Part shown: in pieces, positions 34,309 through 42,851 of the stretch
Layout: each line of letters begins with the position of its first letter
How positions within the stretch are numbered: position 1 is the first letter of the stretch
Assembly: GCF_003428625.2 (NCBI RefSeq)
Contig: NZ_QVQT02000002.1
Span: forward strand, 248,001-312,000
Length of the DNA: 64,000 nucleotides
Direction of reading: 5' to 3'
From: Paracidobacterium acidisoli
Lineage (GTDB): Bacteria > Acidobacteriota > Terriglobia > Terriglobales > Acidobacteriaceae
Notes under the pieces: model-generated
Seen by the model: only the letters and a program-made list of their open reading frames with translations
What the model was told of the DNA's origin: nothing
Databases searched by the model: none
Position numbers and translations under genes: made by a program

Positions 34309-34659
34309 TCAGGCACGCGCGTAGGACGCGATGGCGCTGGCCTCGTCGTCCTTGATGTCGAAGACGGTGTAGAGCTTGGTGATCTGCAGCAGGTCGTGCA
34401 CCTTCTTGGTCAGGTTCAGGAGCTTCAGCTCGCCGCCCTGATTGCGTACGGTGGTGTACGCGCTGACCAGCTCACCGATGCCCGAGCTGTCGATGTAATT
34501 GACGTCTGCCAGGTTGAGCAGAATCTGCTTCTGTCCCCTGGACAGCAGATCGCGGACGGAGTCGCGCAGCATCACGCTGCCCTCGCCGAGAGTAATGCGT
34601 CCGCTCAGATCAAGAATGGTTACGCCGTCCACCTGACGGGTCGTCACTTTCATGCTCAC
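34309..34659 (-). CDS. STAS-domain anti-sigma factor antagonist
   Basis: The 116-residue SpoIIAA/RsbV-type protein has [20 protein letters not shown] and the phosphorylatable serine region [17 protein letters not shown]. It is normally switched by a serine kinase and releases an anti-sigma factor. The kinase-like gene lies immediately upstream, with a 28-bp gap. No sigma factor or phosphatase is present nearby, so the target is unknown. Confidence 0.93.
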   Translation of the reverse strand: MSMKVTTRQVDGVTILDLSGRITLGEGSVMLRDSVRDLLSRGQKQILLNLADVNYIDSSGIGELVSAYTTVRNQGGELKLLNLTKKVHDLLQITKLYTVFDIKDDEASAIASYARA

Positions 34660-34687
34660 GTAGAAAATCCTCCTTAACTGACTGCAA

Positions 34688-35188
34688 CTAATTTCCTGTT
34701 GGGGCGGCTCCCAGATGCTTGATCAGCGTCAGCTCAGTCCCGGGATGTAATTGCCTGAAGTGTACCTCATCCATGAACGATCGAATGAGGAAGATACCAC
34801 GGCCTGAGCCACGCAGCAGATTCTCCGGCGCCAGCGGATCGGGAAGCGTTTCCGGGTCCAGTCCTTTGCCCTGGTCGGTGATGCGAATCACGAGATCTTT
34901 GCCGGTATTTTCAAATACGGCGGTGATGCGTTTGGACGGATCGTAGGCGTTGCCGTGGAGCACGGCGTTGACGGCCGCTTCGCGGACGGCCATGGTGATG
35001 CGGAAGATTTCGTCCTCTTCGATGCCGGCTTTTTTCGCCAGTTGCTCGGCGGTTGCCTCCACTTTATTCACGCTGTCGAGCGACGACTCCAGCGTGTAGG
35101 TGATGCGGCTTGCCTGTTGTCCGGTCAAATGCTCTTCCTCATCGTTGCTGCATCGCGTTCCTGGAGCGTTTTCGGGCAATTTCCGCAT
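34688..35188 (-). CDS. RsbW/SpoIIAB-like anti-sigma kinase
   Basis: The 166-residue GHKL ATPase has [17 protein letters not shown] (N box), [13 protein letters not shown] (G1) and [17 protein letters not shown] (G2). It would phosphorylate the STAS protein encoded next. I set the start at 35188 because GAGG lies 7 nt upstream. The N-terminal 40 residues are poorly conserved. It belongs to a two-gene partner-switch unit. Confidence 0.9.
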   Translation of the reverse strand: MRKLPENAPGTRCSNDEEEHLTGQQASRITYTLESSLDSVNKVEATAEQLAKKAGIEEDEIFRITMAVREAAVNAVLHGNAYDPSKRITAVFENTGKDLVIRITDQGKGLDPETLPDPLAPENLLRGSGRGIFLIRSFMDEVHFRQLHPGTELTLIKHLGAAPTGN

Positions 35189-35374
35189 CTCGGACCTCAG
35201 CGGCGTAACCCGTGCTGCCGCCTGCTGCGGCGACCCCGGAACCACTTTTCCTCGTACGTCGCAGTTTGCTTGCTGAGACCTTAGATGTCAAGCGAAGCGT
35301 GAGGGATTGTTTGCGGATCACAGAACTCACCGGAATATGCATGCCTGTTACACTCGGGCCGGGACCCTTGAAAA

Positions 35375-36628
35375 ATGCGGGATAAGCTGGCCATCAAAGC
35401 GCTGACGACTCTGCAGGGCACGCCCATCACGGACGTGGAGGGGCGGCTGCGCGGGCGTCTGAAGGATATTGCCGTGGGCACGGGCGCCGATGCGGGGCGC
35501 GTGGCCGGGCTGGTGCTGAAGACGCGCAACGGGCTCGAGGTGGTTCCGGCAAAGGAGCTGCGCTGGACGCCGAGCGGGGCTCTCGAGCTGCGTCCCGAGG
35601 CCACGCTGCGCGAGCTGAAGGGCGACGAGAACTTCATCCTGCTGCGGCAGGACCTGCTGGACCGGCAGATCATCGATGTGCACGGGCGTAAGGTGGTCCG
35701 GGTGAACGATGTGGACCTGCAGTGGTTCACGACGGGCAATGTCGAGGATCTGCGCGTCTCCGAGGTGGAGACGGGGCTGCGCGGCGCGCTGCGCCGGCTG
35801 CTGGCGGGGACGATGCCGAAGCGGACGATCGAGGCGCTGGTGCGGAAGATTCCGGCGCGGGTGATTCCCTGGCAGTTTGTCGACATGATCGAGGTCGATC
35901 CGGCGCGGCGGGTGAAGCTGCGCATCGAGCACGAGCGGCTGGCGCAGCTGCACCCCTCCGATATCGCGGACATTCTGGAAAATCTTGCTCCGGCCGAGCG
36001 CGAGGCGGTGCTGACGACCCTCGACGAGGAAGTGGCCGCGGAGGCTCTGGAAGAGGTGGACCCGCGGCTGCAGAAGTCGCTGGTGGAGGCGCTGGATTCG
36101 GAGACGGCGGCGGGAATCGTCGAGGAGATGGACCCGTCGGCGGCGGCCGACCTGCTGGCCGAGCTGCCCGATGAGCGGTCGGAGGCCATTCTCGAGGAGA
36201 TGGACCCGGAGGAGCGGCAGGAGGTCGAGGAGCTGCTCGAATTCCGCGAGGACTCGGCCGCCGGGCGCATGACGACCGAGTACATCGCGGTCGCGCATAC
36301 GGCCACGGTCGGCGATGCCATTCAGGCGCTGCGCGAGTTTGACGGCGATCCGGAGACGGTCACGGAGATTTATCTGATCGAGGAGAACGACACGCTGAAG
36401 GGTGTGGTTCCGCTGGCGCGGCTGGTGCTGGCGCGGCCGGAGACGCGGCTGAGCGTGCTGACGGAGCCGCACTTCATCTCCGTGCAGGGTGATGCGCACC
36501 AGAACGAGGTCGCGGAGCTCTTCGACAAATACAACCTGCGCGCGCTGCCGGTGGTGAACGGAGCCGGAAAGCTGGTCGGAGCGATTGAGGCCGATCATGT
36601 GATCGCGTTTCTGCGGGGCAGCCATTAG
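35375..36628 (+). CDS. PRC-barrel/MgtE_N/CBS-pair regulatory protein
   Basis: The 417-residue soluble protein opens with a PRC-barrel-like domain (about 10-75). A second barrel-like stretch follows (to about 165), then an MgtE N-terminal superhelix (about 185-285: LHPSDIADILENLAPAERE, LEEVDPRLQKSLVEAL, MDPSAAADLLAELPDERSE) and two CBS domains (about 295-415). It lacks the MgtE channel helices. The gene precedes an Nramp-like transporter in the same direction, so it probably gates or senses divalent-metal uptake. The mechanism is inferred from MgtE. Confidence 0.85.
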   Translation: MRDKLAIKALTTLQGTPITDVEGRLRGRLKDIAVGTGADAGRVAGLVLKTRNGLEVVPAKELRWTPSGALELRPEATLRELKGDENFILLRQDLLDRQIIDVHGRKVVRVNDVDLQWFTTGNVEDLRVSEVETGLRGALRRLLAGTMPKRTIEALVRKIPARVIPWQFVDMIEVDPARRVKLRIEHERLAQLHPSDIADILENLAPAEREAVLTTLDEEVAAEALEEVDPRLQKSLVEALDSETAAGIVEEMDPSAAADLLAELPDERSEAILEEMDPEERQEVEELLEFREDSAAGRMTTEYIAVAHTATVGDAIQALREFDGDPETVTEIYLIEENDTLKGVVPLARLVLARPETRLSVLTEPHFISVQGDAHQNEVAELFDKYNLRALPVVNGAGKLVGAIEADHVIAFLRGSH

Positions 36629-36680
36629 GGATCAGGGATTAGCCATCAGCCATTAGCTGTCAGGGGTCGGGGATGATTCA
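36629..36680. repeat. Short tandem repeat array, left arm
   Basis: Units such as GGGATTAGCCATCAGCCATTAG and CAGGGGTCGGGGAT follow the stop of the MgtE_N gene. An inverted counterpart lies at about 37185-37245, sharing CAGGGATTAG-type units. Confidence 0.55.
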
Positions 36681-36751
36681 GCATGCCTTCGGTAATGGAC
36701 AGGATTTGCTGGAAGGGCTTTGAGGAATAAGCAGGAATTTATTTTTGAGGG

Positions 36752-37155
36752 ATGTCTGAGACAGCCTGCAAGCCCTCCTGCCGCGACCTTAAGTCTGGCA
36801 GCGTGTCATTCAGATGACCGTTGCGATTTATCAACTCACTGCCGAGTTTCAGCGCGAAGAACTTTACAGCCTGGTCAGTCAGCTGCGGCATGCCGGTATT
36901 TCCACCGCGAGCAATATTGCTGAGGGCTGGGGACGGAATACGACCGGCGAGTATCGGCATTTCCTCGGGATGGCGCGCGGATCGAACTTCGAAATACAAA
37001 CGCAGCTTGTGATCGCTCGGGAGCTCGGCTATGGCGGCAGGGAAAAAATGATGAGAGCCGAAGAGCTTTCCCCGGAAGTCGGTAAGATGCTGGTAGTGAT
37101 GATGAAAAAGCTCGAAACGACTCGCTCCTCCCCAACGTCCAATCATTTCTCTTAA
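36752..37155 (+). pseudogene. Frameshifted four-helix-bundle (23S rRNA IVP-like) gene
   Basis: The intact C-terminal part (from the ATG at 36814) reads MTVAIYQLTAEFQREELYSLVSQL followed by SNIAEGWGRNTTGEYRHFL, which is the IVP/four-helix bundle family. The missing first helix is upstream in the next frame: from the ATG at 36752 (GAGGG before it) the sequence gives MSETACKPSCRDLK. One base then appears missing near 36794, after which WQRVIQ leads into MTVAIYQ. Family proteins start DLxVWxxAM. The gene is therefore probably broken by a 1-bp deletion; a shortened product from 36814 is the alternative. It lies within an array of short repeats. Confidence 0.65.
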
Positions 37156-37184
37156 TAAGTGCTGACTGTCACCTGTGGAGCGTT

Positions 37185-37245
37185 TTTCTGATCGCTGATC
37201 TTAATCCCTGATCGCTAATCCCTAACCCCTGATGGCTCATTCCTG
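37185..37245. repeat. Short tandem repeat array, right arm
   Basis: CTGATCGCTGATC, TTAATCCCTGATCGCTAATCCC and TAACCCCTGATGG are reversed relatives of the array at 36629-36680. The start codon of the Nramp-like gene lies at its edge. Confidence 0.55.
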
Positions 37246-38490
37246 ATGCTGAAACGCTGGAGAACCCGGATCGTGCTGTTCCTCGCTGTGCTGGGGCCGG
37301 GGTTCATCACCGCCAATGTGGACAACGATCCCAACGGCATCCTGACCTATTCGCAGTCGGGAGCGCAGTACGGCTACACGCTGCTGTGGACGATGATTCC
37401 GATCACGCTGGCGCTGATCGTGATTCAGGAGATGTGCGCGCGCATGGGCGCGGTGACGGGCAAGGGTCTGAGCGACCTGATCCGCGAAGAATTCGGGTTG
37501 CGGGCGACGACGATCGTGATGTTCCTGCTGGTGCTGGTGAACTTCGGCAATGTGATCGGCGAGTTCTCCGGCATTGCGGGCAGCCTGGAGCTGTTTCACG
37601 TCAGCAAATACATTGCGGTGCCGGTCTGCGCGGTCCTGGTGTGGCTGCTGGCCGTGCGCGGCGACTACAAGAGCGTCGAAAAGGTCTTTCTGGCGGCGTC
37701 GGTCTTCTACTTCGCCTACATCATCGCCGGAGTGCTCTCCGGGCCGAGCTGGCATACGGCGTGGGTGGCGACGGTGCGGCTGCCCTCGCACACGGTATGG
37801 CGCGAGAGCGGATACATCCTGATGGTGGTGAGCGTGATCGGGACGACGATTGCGCCGTGGATGCAGTTCTATCTGCAGTCGTCGATCGTGGAGAAGGGCG
37901 TTACGGCAAAGACCTACGCTGCCTCGCGGCTCGATGTGATCGTGGGATCGATCTTCACCGATGTGGTGGCGTGGTTCATCATCGTGGCCTGCGCGGCGAC
38001 GCTGTGGGCGCATGGAATGGGAGCGATTCAGGACCCGGCCGATGCCGCGGAGGCGATGAAGCCGCTGGCGGGCTCGTGGTCGTTTCTGCTCTTCGCCTTC
38101 GGCCTCTTCAATGCGGGCTTCTTTTCCGCCTCGGTGCTGCCGCTGTCGACCGCTTACGTGGTCTGCGAGGGCCTGGGGCTGGAGTCAGGCGTCGACAAGC
38201 GCTGGAACGAGGCTCCGTTCTTTTACTGGCTCTATACGCTGCTGATCGCGGGCGGCGCGGCGGTGGTGCTGATTCCGAACTTCCCGCTGGTGAAGTGGGC
38301 GATCGAGTCGCAGGCGCTCAACGGGATTCTGCTGCCGGTAGTCATCATTTACATGCTGCTGCTGATCAACCGCAAGGACCTGATGGGCGAGCACGTGAAC
38401 TCACGCTGGTTCAATGCGATCGCCTGGGCCACGGCGGTGATCGTGATCGGCCTGTCGGTGATGCTGATGGTGCAGCAGTTCAGAGGATAG
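37246..38490 (+). CDS. Nramp-family divalent metal transporter with altered metal-site motifs
   Basis: The 414-residue protein has about 11 membrane helices and the Nramp fold: GPGFITANVDNDPNG in helix 1 (residues 17-31), and VVSVIGTTIAPWMQFYLQSS in helix 6 (about 194-213). Canonical manganese/iron Nramps have DPGN in helix 1 and MPH in helix 6. Here these read DPNG and APW (203-205), so the selectivity methionine is missing. This recalls the Nramp-related magnesium carriers. The upstream MgtE_N-CBS gene supports magnesium or broad divalent transport. Direction and coupling are not deducible. Confidence 0.85.
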   Translation: MLKRWRTRIVLFLAVLGPGFITANVDNDPNGILTYSQSGAQYGYTLLWTMIPITLALIVIQEMCARMGAVTGKGLSDLIREEFGLRATTIVMFLLVLVNFGNVIGEFSGIAGSLELFHVSKYIAVPVCAVLVWLLAVRGDYKSVEKVFLAASVFYFAYIIAGVLSGPSWHTAWVATVRLPSHTVWRESGYILMVVSVIGTTIAPWMQFYLQSSIVEKGVTAKTYAASRLDVIVGSIFTDVVAWFIIVACAATLWAHGMGAIQDPADAAEAMKPLAGSWSFLLFAFGLFNAGFFSASVLPLSTAYVVCEGLGLESGVDKRWNEAPFFYWLYTLLIAGGAAVVLIPNFPLVKWAIESQALNGILLPVVIIYMLLLINRKDLMGEHVNSRWFNAIAWATAVIVIGLSVMLMVQQFRG

Positions 38491-38521
38491 GGAACAGAGT
38501 ACAGGTCGCAGGGCACAGAAA
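38491..38521. repeat. Short tandem repeat arm after the Nramp gene
   Basis: GGAACAGAGTACAGGTCGCA and GGGCACAGAAA start 1 nt after the Nramp stop. The reversed counterpart (CTGCGCCCTGCGCGCTGAGC, CCTGCGTCCTGTTTC) lies at 38650-38684 next to the Nudix stop. Confidence 0.55.
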
Positions 38522-38649
38522 AACCGGGCCGCCTTCTGAAATTACACAGTCCACTTTCAATCGTTACCGGCGATCCAGGAATGTCTGCGCTGGATACCCG
38601 GGCGCGGGATGCGTCTGGATGTATTTGGCCATGACCGGGGTGCTGGCTT

Positions 38650-38684
38650 TTCTGCGCCCTGCGCGCTGAGCCCTGCGTCCTGTT
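38650..38684. repeat. Short tandem repeat arm before the Nudix stop
   Basis: Inverted partner of the array at 38491-38521, ending one base before the Nudix stop codon. The pair bounds about 130 bp that contain only a possible peptide remnant. Confidence 0.55.
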
Positions 38685-39125
38685 TCACAGCAGCTTGCCT
38701 GCGGCCAGATCCCGTACCAGGTCGCGGTCGGCGGCGAGGAAGTCGTAGGTGGGCAGATCGCGAAGGTCGACCCAGCGGATTTCCTGAAAGATGCGGTTGA
38801 CGATCTCGTCTTCAAACTGGTGCACGGCGAAGAATTGCAGATCGACGGCTCCGCCGTTGCGGTAGGTGTGGCGGGTGCGGGCGACGAGGGTGCCGATGGT
38901 GGCGTGAATGCCCAGCTCCTCATTCAGCTCGCGGACGAGGGCCTCTTCAGGGCCTTCGCCGGGCTCGATCTTGCCGCCGGGAAACTCCCATTTCAGGGCC
39001 ATGGCCTGATCGGGGCGGCGCTGGCAGGCCAGAACCTGGCCGCCGCGCAGGATGAGCGCAGCCACCACAAAGCGGATGGACTTAGCCTCTCCGGTCGAAC
39101 CGTTCTCTGTGCCGATGCTCTCCAT
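38685..39125 (-). CDS. Nudix (MutT-like) pyrophosphohydrolase
   Basis: The 146-residue protein has a full Nudix box, GGKIEPGEGPEEALVRELNEELGI (about residues 49-72), preceded by LILRGGQVLACQRRPDQAMALKWEFP. This fits a (d)NTP hydrolase of the MutT/NudG type that cleans oxidised nucleotides. The gene converges on the Nramp gene. TAAACT lies 9 nt before the ATG. Confidence 0.93.
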   Translation of the reverse strand: MESIGTENGSTGEAKSIRFVVAALILRGGQVLACQRRPDQAMALKWEFPGGKIEPGEGPEEALVRELNEELGIHATIGTLVARTRHTYRNGGAVDLQFFAVHQFEDEIVNRIFQEIRWVDLRDLPTYDFLAADRDLVRDLAAGKLL

Positions 39126-39134
39126 GCAACCACT

Positions 39135-39140
39135 AGTTTA
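39135..39140 (-). promoter_or_regulatory. -10 element of the Nudix gene
   Basis: TAAACT on the minus strand, 9 nt from the ATG at 39125, without a Shine-Dalgarno between. Probable leaderless promoter. Confidence 0.35.
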
Positions 39141-39239
39141 GACGCAGACGCTGCAAAAGCGGTGCAATCGGCCGAACAGAGGGATACATGGCGCCGAGGC
39201 GGCCGTGTGCCGGGCTCCAGTAACTAAGCCCTGTGGCGG

Positions 39240-40106
39240 TCAGTCGGATTCCGGCGGCAGCGCGGGGAGAGAGGCGAGATCGATGCGGCGCAGGCCGGGA
39301 GCGGATTCCGCTGAACCATGATCAGGCTGCGCTGAACCATGATCAGGCTCCGCGGTGCGGGGACGAAGCGCTTGGGCGATGGCGCGGAGGCCGCCGAGCA
39401 GCGTGTGTGCGGGGGTGTTCAGCAGCTCGTCGGTCACGCAGTAGACCTGGCCGCTGGTGACGGCGCGAAGCTGCTGCCATCCGCGCTGGACGACGACGCG
39501 TTCGAGCGGCACACGGTCTCCGGCGCCGCACCAGGACATCAGTACAACATCGGGATCGGCGTCGGCGATGGCTTCGGCGGTGGTGGTCGAGCCGGGCTCG
39601 CCAAGGAAGACGCCTCCGGCGGCTTCGACCAGCTCCTTCACCCAGGTCTGGGAGTGGATGAGCGGCTTGCCCCACTCCTCGCAGCAGACCACCGGAGGCT
39701 GCGTGACGGAGGCGGCCTGAGCGCGAGCTTCCGCCAGCGCGGCCTGCATCTCGGCGATCAGCGTTTCTCCGGCTTCGGCGGCGTGCACCACGGAGGCGAG
39801 CAGGCGAATGTCCTGGAAGATGTCGGCGAGGGTATGCGGAGCGAGCAGCAGGACCGGGCAGCCGGCTTTGAGGATTGCAGTGAGCGATTCCTGCCGATAG
39901 GGAACGGAGGCGAGAACGAGATCGGGCCGGATGGGCAGCAGCTCCTCGACACGGGTGGACCAGGAGTCGTGCACGACGGGCAGTCCGCGGCCGCGCAGCG
40001 CGGGTACGGCGTCGAGGCAATAGCGGGTGCAGGCTGCCAGGAGATCGAGGCGGCCCAGCCGTTCCAGCGTGAGGGTGATGCTGGGCTGCAGAGAGATGAT
40101 CTTCAC
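39240..40106 (-). CDS. BtuF-like cobalamin/metal-binding protein without signal peptide
   Basis: The 288-residue protein has the BtuF/FecB binding fold: KIISLQPSITLTLERLGRLDLLAACTRYC, then VEELLPIRPDLVLAS and AHTLADIFQDIRLLA, and DPDVVLMSWCGAG in the second lobe. It has no signal peptide and no permease or ATPase beside it, so it may bind its ligand in the cytoplasm or use parts encoded elsewhere. The C-terminal tail contains a tandem repeat of EPDHGSA/QPDHGSA from a 21-bp DNA duplication at about 39313-39354. The start is GTG at 40106. Confidence 0.75.
   Translation of the reverse strand: MKIISLQPSITLTLERLGRLDLLAACTRYCLDAVPALRGRGLPVVHDSWSTRVEELLPIRPDLVLASVPYRQESLTAILKAGCPVLLLAPHTLADIFQDIRLLASVVHAAEAGETLIAEMQAALAEARAQAASVTQPPVVCCEEWGKPLIHSQTWVKELVEAAGGVFLGEPGSTTTAEAIADADPDVVLMSWCGAGDRVPLERVVVQRGWQQLRAVTSGQVYCVTDELLNTPAHTLLGGLRAIAQALRPRTAEPDHGSAQPDHGSAESAPGLRRIDLASLPALPPESD
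39313..39354. repeat. Two tandem 21-bp repeats
   Basis: The 21-bp unit CTGAACCATGATCAGGCT plus 3 more bases is present twice in a row, inside the 3' end of the BtuF-like gene, and adds the duplicated PDHGSA to its tail. Confidence 0.8.
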
Positions 40107-40130
40107 GATGGTTTTCTTTTTACAAATGCG

Positions 40131-40868
40131 CTACTTGATGTGATCGGTGAGAACGGCCTGCGGGTAATAGACGGTCCAGCCGAGCCGGGCGGAGATATCA
40201 AGCAATCCGGGCGTGGGATTGACGGGGAAGGGCTGACCGGCAAGCTCCAGCATCGCGGCGTCGTGGATGGAGTTGCCGAAGACGGCGTCGGGCGCGGGGA
40301 TGCCGCTGCGCTTCAGCGCCTCGGCCTTGTACTCGTCGGTGGGCACGTCGATCAGCTCGCTGGTGACGAGGCCGCCGGAGACTTTGACGCGCGCCGAGAG
40401 GATATGGTCGGCGTGGATGGAGAAGCGGCGCATGCCCTCTTCGATCACCCAGTTATTGGTGGAGCTGACGGCCCAGACGTCGGCGCCCTCCGCCTTCAGC
40501 CTGGCGACCAGGTCCTGCATCTCGGGGAAGATATGAGACTCGATGTGGGTGCGGAAGAACTCGGCGGCGGCGCGGCGCAGCTCCTCTTCGCGAAGGCCGG
40601 CGTAGACCTGCACCATCTCGCCGCAGATCTCGAGCTCGGAGACCTCGCCCTGCCGGTAGAGGCGGTGGCGGGAGTCGATCCAGTCGCTGGAATTGCGCGA
40701 GAGCAGCCCCACGTCCATCGACCAAGTCATGAACCCCATGCCGGCGTCGCCGCTCCACAGCGTTCCGTCGCAGTCGAAGATCGCGGTGCGGGGCCGGGCG
40801 GAAAGAACGGTCTCCGTAAACTCGGCGCGGCTGTAACGCGCGACGTGCACGGTGGAAAGATCGGTCAC
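40131..40868 (-). CDS. HAD-superfamily phosphatase (phosphoserine phosphatase-like)
   Basis: The 245-residue HAD-IB enzyme has motif I DCDGTLWSGDAG, motif II SSTNNWVIE, a Lys in motif III and FGNSIHDAAML for motif IV. It dephosphorylates a small phosphate ester of unknown identity. I chose the GTG at 40868 because AGGAG lies 7 nt upstream; the longer ATG form would extend into the terminator of the preceding aldolase gene. Single gene. Confidence 0.85.
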   Translation of the reverse strand: MTDLSTVHVARYSRAEFTETVLSARPRTAIFDCDGTLWSGDAGMGFMTWSMDVGLLSRNSSDWIDSRHRLYRQGEVSELEICGEMVQVYAGLREEELRRAAAEFFRTHIESHIFPEMQDLVARLKAEGADVWAVSSTNNWVIEEGMRRFSIHADHILSARVKVSGGLVTSELIDVPTDEYKAEALKRSGIPAPDAVFGNSIHDAAMLELAGQPFPVNPTPGLLDISARLGWTVYYPQAVLTDHIK

Positions 40869-40923
40869 AGCGGAGCTCCTGTCCGGCCGGGTGTGGCCGT
40901 GCGGTTCAGCATGAGATAAGGCA

Positions 40924-40951
40924 AAAGCGCCGCGAAACAACACGGCGCTTT
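40924..40951 (-). terminator. Terminator of the aldolase gene
   Basis: AAAGCGCCG (40924-40932) and CGGCGCTTT (40943-40951) form a 9-bp stem. On the minus strand it is followed by TTTTGCC. It lies 30 nt past the aldolase stop. Confidence 0.75.
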
Positions 40952-40980
40952 CGGGTGAATCGAACGAAAAGCCTGAAAGA

Positions 40981-41997
40981 TCAGGCCAGAGCCTCGGCCG
41001 GTACGTTGACCTTGTCGTGCCAGGACTTCGCCGACTTCAGCGCATTGTTGACGTTGTTGATGTTCTCGACACCGGTGGTGTTGAGCCACTCCTCGAAGGC
41101 CTTCGCGCCCTGCTTCGCGTAGATGGCGATGCCGTCCTTCCAGGTGGCGCGGCCGCAGAGCACGCCGTTGAAGGTGGTGCCGGACTCGACGGCCAGCTCG
41201 AGGGTCTCGATGAAGACCGGGTTCGACACGCCCGCCGACAGATAGATGAACGGCTTGTGCGTCGAGGAAGCGGCGATGCGGAAGTGCTCCAGCGCCTGAG
41301 TGCGGGTGTAGGCCTGCTCGCCTTTGAAGGCTTTGGTGCCGGCGACGAACTCCATCTGAATGGGAACTTCGACCTTCAGCACGTCCACGCCGTAGCGGGC
41401 CTTGCCGAACTCTTCCATCGAGCCGGTGACGATCTCCGGCTTGCGCTTCGCGTAGCCCAGACCCTTTTCGTCCTCGCCATGCACGTCGTAGCCGACGGTC
41501 TCGAGGAAGAACGGGATGTCGTGCGCGATGCACTCGTCGCCGATGCGCTCCACCCAGGCGTGCTTGTGGTCGTTGATGTGCGACTTCTCGAAGGGGGTGT
41601 AGTAGAGCAGGATCTTGATGCAGTCGGCGCCGGCTTCCTTCAGGCGGCGAACGCTCCACACGTCGAGCAGATCGGGCAGACGGCCCGGCAGGGCGGCGTC
41701 GTAACCGGTCTTCTCATAGGCCAGCAGCAGGCCCTTGCCGTTGCGGCGCTTTGCCGCGGGCAGACCAAACTCAGGATCGAGAAGGATGGCCGAAGCATGC
41801 TTCGTGAGCACCTCGGTGACCAGCTCCTTGAACTCGATGAGGGCAGCATCGGGGAGATCCGCCACACCCTTTTCTTTTGCAAGCGACTTCTTCAGCGAGC
41901 CGCGCTGATCCATGGCTGCTGCGGCGATCACGCCACGCTCATCGGATACCGATTTCAGGCCGGCCAGTTTGCCAGGCGTAAGTGTTTCTTTGGACAT
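40981..41997 (-). CDS. Tagatose-1,6-bisphosphate aldolase (LacD-like, class I)
   Basis: The 338-residue aldolase has AAAMDQRGSLKKSL, ILLDPEFGLPAA, ADCIKILLYYTPFE (candidate Lys) and DVLKVEVPIQMEF, the layout of LacD-type class I aldolases. It splits tagatose 1,6-bisphosphate or fructose 1,6-bisphosphate into triose phosphates; the exact sugar cannot be read. The ATG at 41997 has an AGGAGG site 6 nt upstream, among the strongest ribosome sites in the window. Confidence 0.92.
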   Translation of the reverse strand: MSKETLTPGKLAGLKSVSDERGVIAAAAMDQRGSLKKSLAKEKGVADLPDAALIEFKELVTEVLTKHASAILLDPEFGLPAAKRRNGKGLLLAYEKTGYDAALPGRLPDLLDVWSVRRLKEAGADCIKILLYYTPFEKSHINDHKHAWVERIGDECIAHDIPFFLETVGYDVHGEDEKGLGYAKRKPEIVTGSMEEFGKARYGVDVLKVEVPIQMEFVAGTKAFKGEQAYTRTQALEHFRIAASSTHKPFIYLSAGVSNPVFIETLELAVESGTTFNGVLCGRATWKDGIAIYAKQGAKAFEEWLNTTGVENINNVNNALKSAKSWHDKVNVPAEALA

Positions 41998-42050
41998 TGT
42001 GTTCCTCCTGCCTCTTTCTTCCTTACTTTTTCTTTCTTTTCGTGAGGGAG

Positions 42051-42824
42051 TCAGTCTCCACCACCGATTTTAACCGCTCCTGCGGCTGCCTGCGCGAGGG
42101 CGGCCCGCTGGTGCGTAAACAATTCGTGAATGCCGCGCTCCGCATAATCCATCATCTCGAGCAGGCGCGCGCGGGGAAAGGCGCGGCGCTCGGCGGTGGC
42201 CTGGGTTTCGACGATGCCGCCGTCCTCGGTCATCACGAGATTCATGTCGACCTCGGCCTGCGAATCCTCTTCATAGGCGAGGTCGAGCAGCGTGACGCCT
42301 TCGACGATGCCGACGCTGGTGGCGGCCACCATCTGGCGCAGCGGCGAGCTCTTCAGCGCTCCGGTCGCGACCATGCGGCTGAAGGCGATGGCCAGCGCGG
42401 CGCAGGCCCCGGTGATGGCGGCGGTGCGGGTTCCTCCGTCGGCCTGGAGCACATCGCAGTCGAGGATCACGGTGCGCTCGCCGAGGGCGTGCATGTCGAC
42501 GACGGCGCGCAGCGAGCGGCCGATGAGGCGCTGGATCTCGTGGGTGCGTCCGCCGATTTTGCCGCGCTCCGACTCGCGGGGCGTGCGGGTGAGCGTGGCG
42601 CGGGGCAGCATGCCGTATTCGGCGGTGACCCAGCCGCGTCCGCTGTTGCGCAGCCAGGAGGGCACGCCCTGCTCGACGGTGGCATTGCACAGAACGCGGG
42701 TGTTGCCGGTCTCGATGAGGATGGAGCCCTCGGAGACCTGGACGTAGTCGGGAGTGAGGCGGACGGGACGCAGCTCGGCAACGCCGCGGCCCCCGCTGCG
42801 GAAAAATGCTGGACTTTCAGTCAT
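42051..42824 (-). CDS. rph: RNase PH (tRNA 3'-end nuclease)
   Basis: The 257-residue phosphorolytic 3' exonuclease has RPVRLTPDYVQVSEGSILIETGNTRVLCNA, GRGWVTAEYGMLPRAT, RLIGRSLRAVVDM and GGTRTAAITGA, all family signatures. It trims tRNA precursors. The ATG at 42824 is supported by TACAAT 7 nt upstream. RdgB, a frequent neighbour, is not here. Confidence 0.96.
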   Translation of the reverse strand: MTESPAFFRSGGRGVAELRPVRLTPDYVQVSEGSILIETGNTRVLCNATVEQGVPSWLRNSGRGWVTAEYGMLPRATLTRTPRESERGKIGGRTHEIQRLIGRSLRAVVDMHALGERTVILDCDVLQADGGTRTAAITGACAALAIAFSRMVATGALKSSPLRQMVAATSVGIVEGVTLLDLAYEEDSQAEVDMNLVMTEDGGIVETQATAERRAFPRARLLEMMDYAERGIHELFTHQRAALAQAAAGAVKIGGGD

Positions 42825-42831
42825 CCGGACC

Positions 42832-42837
42832 ATTGTA
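42832..42837 (-). promoter_or_regulatory. -10 element of rph, probable leaderless start
   Basis: TACAAT on the minus strand with a 7-nt gap to the ATG at 42824. No -35 or Shine-Dalgarno can be seen. Confidence 0.5.
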
Positions 42838-42851
42838 CGGGGACGGGACGA

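Noticed and set aside
38564-38632. Short minus-strand frame MAKYIQTHPAPGYPAQTFLDRR
   Set aside because: Looks protein-like but has only 22 residues and no ribosome site. It may be a remnant of a lost gene between the repeat arms; too weak to list.
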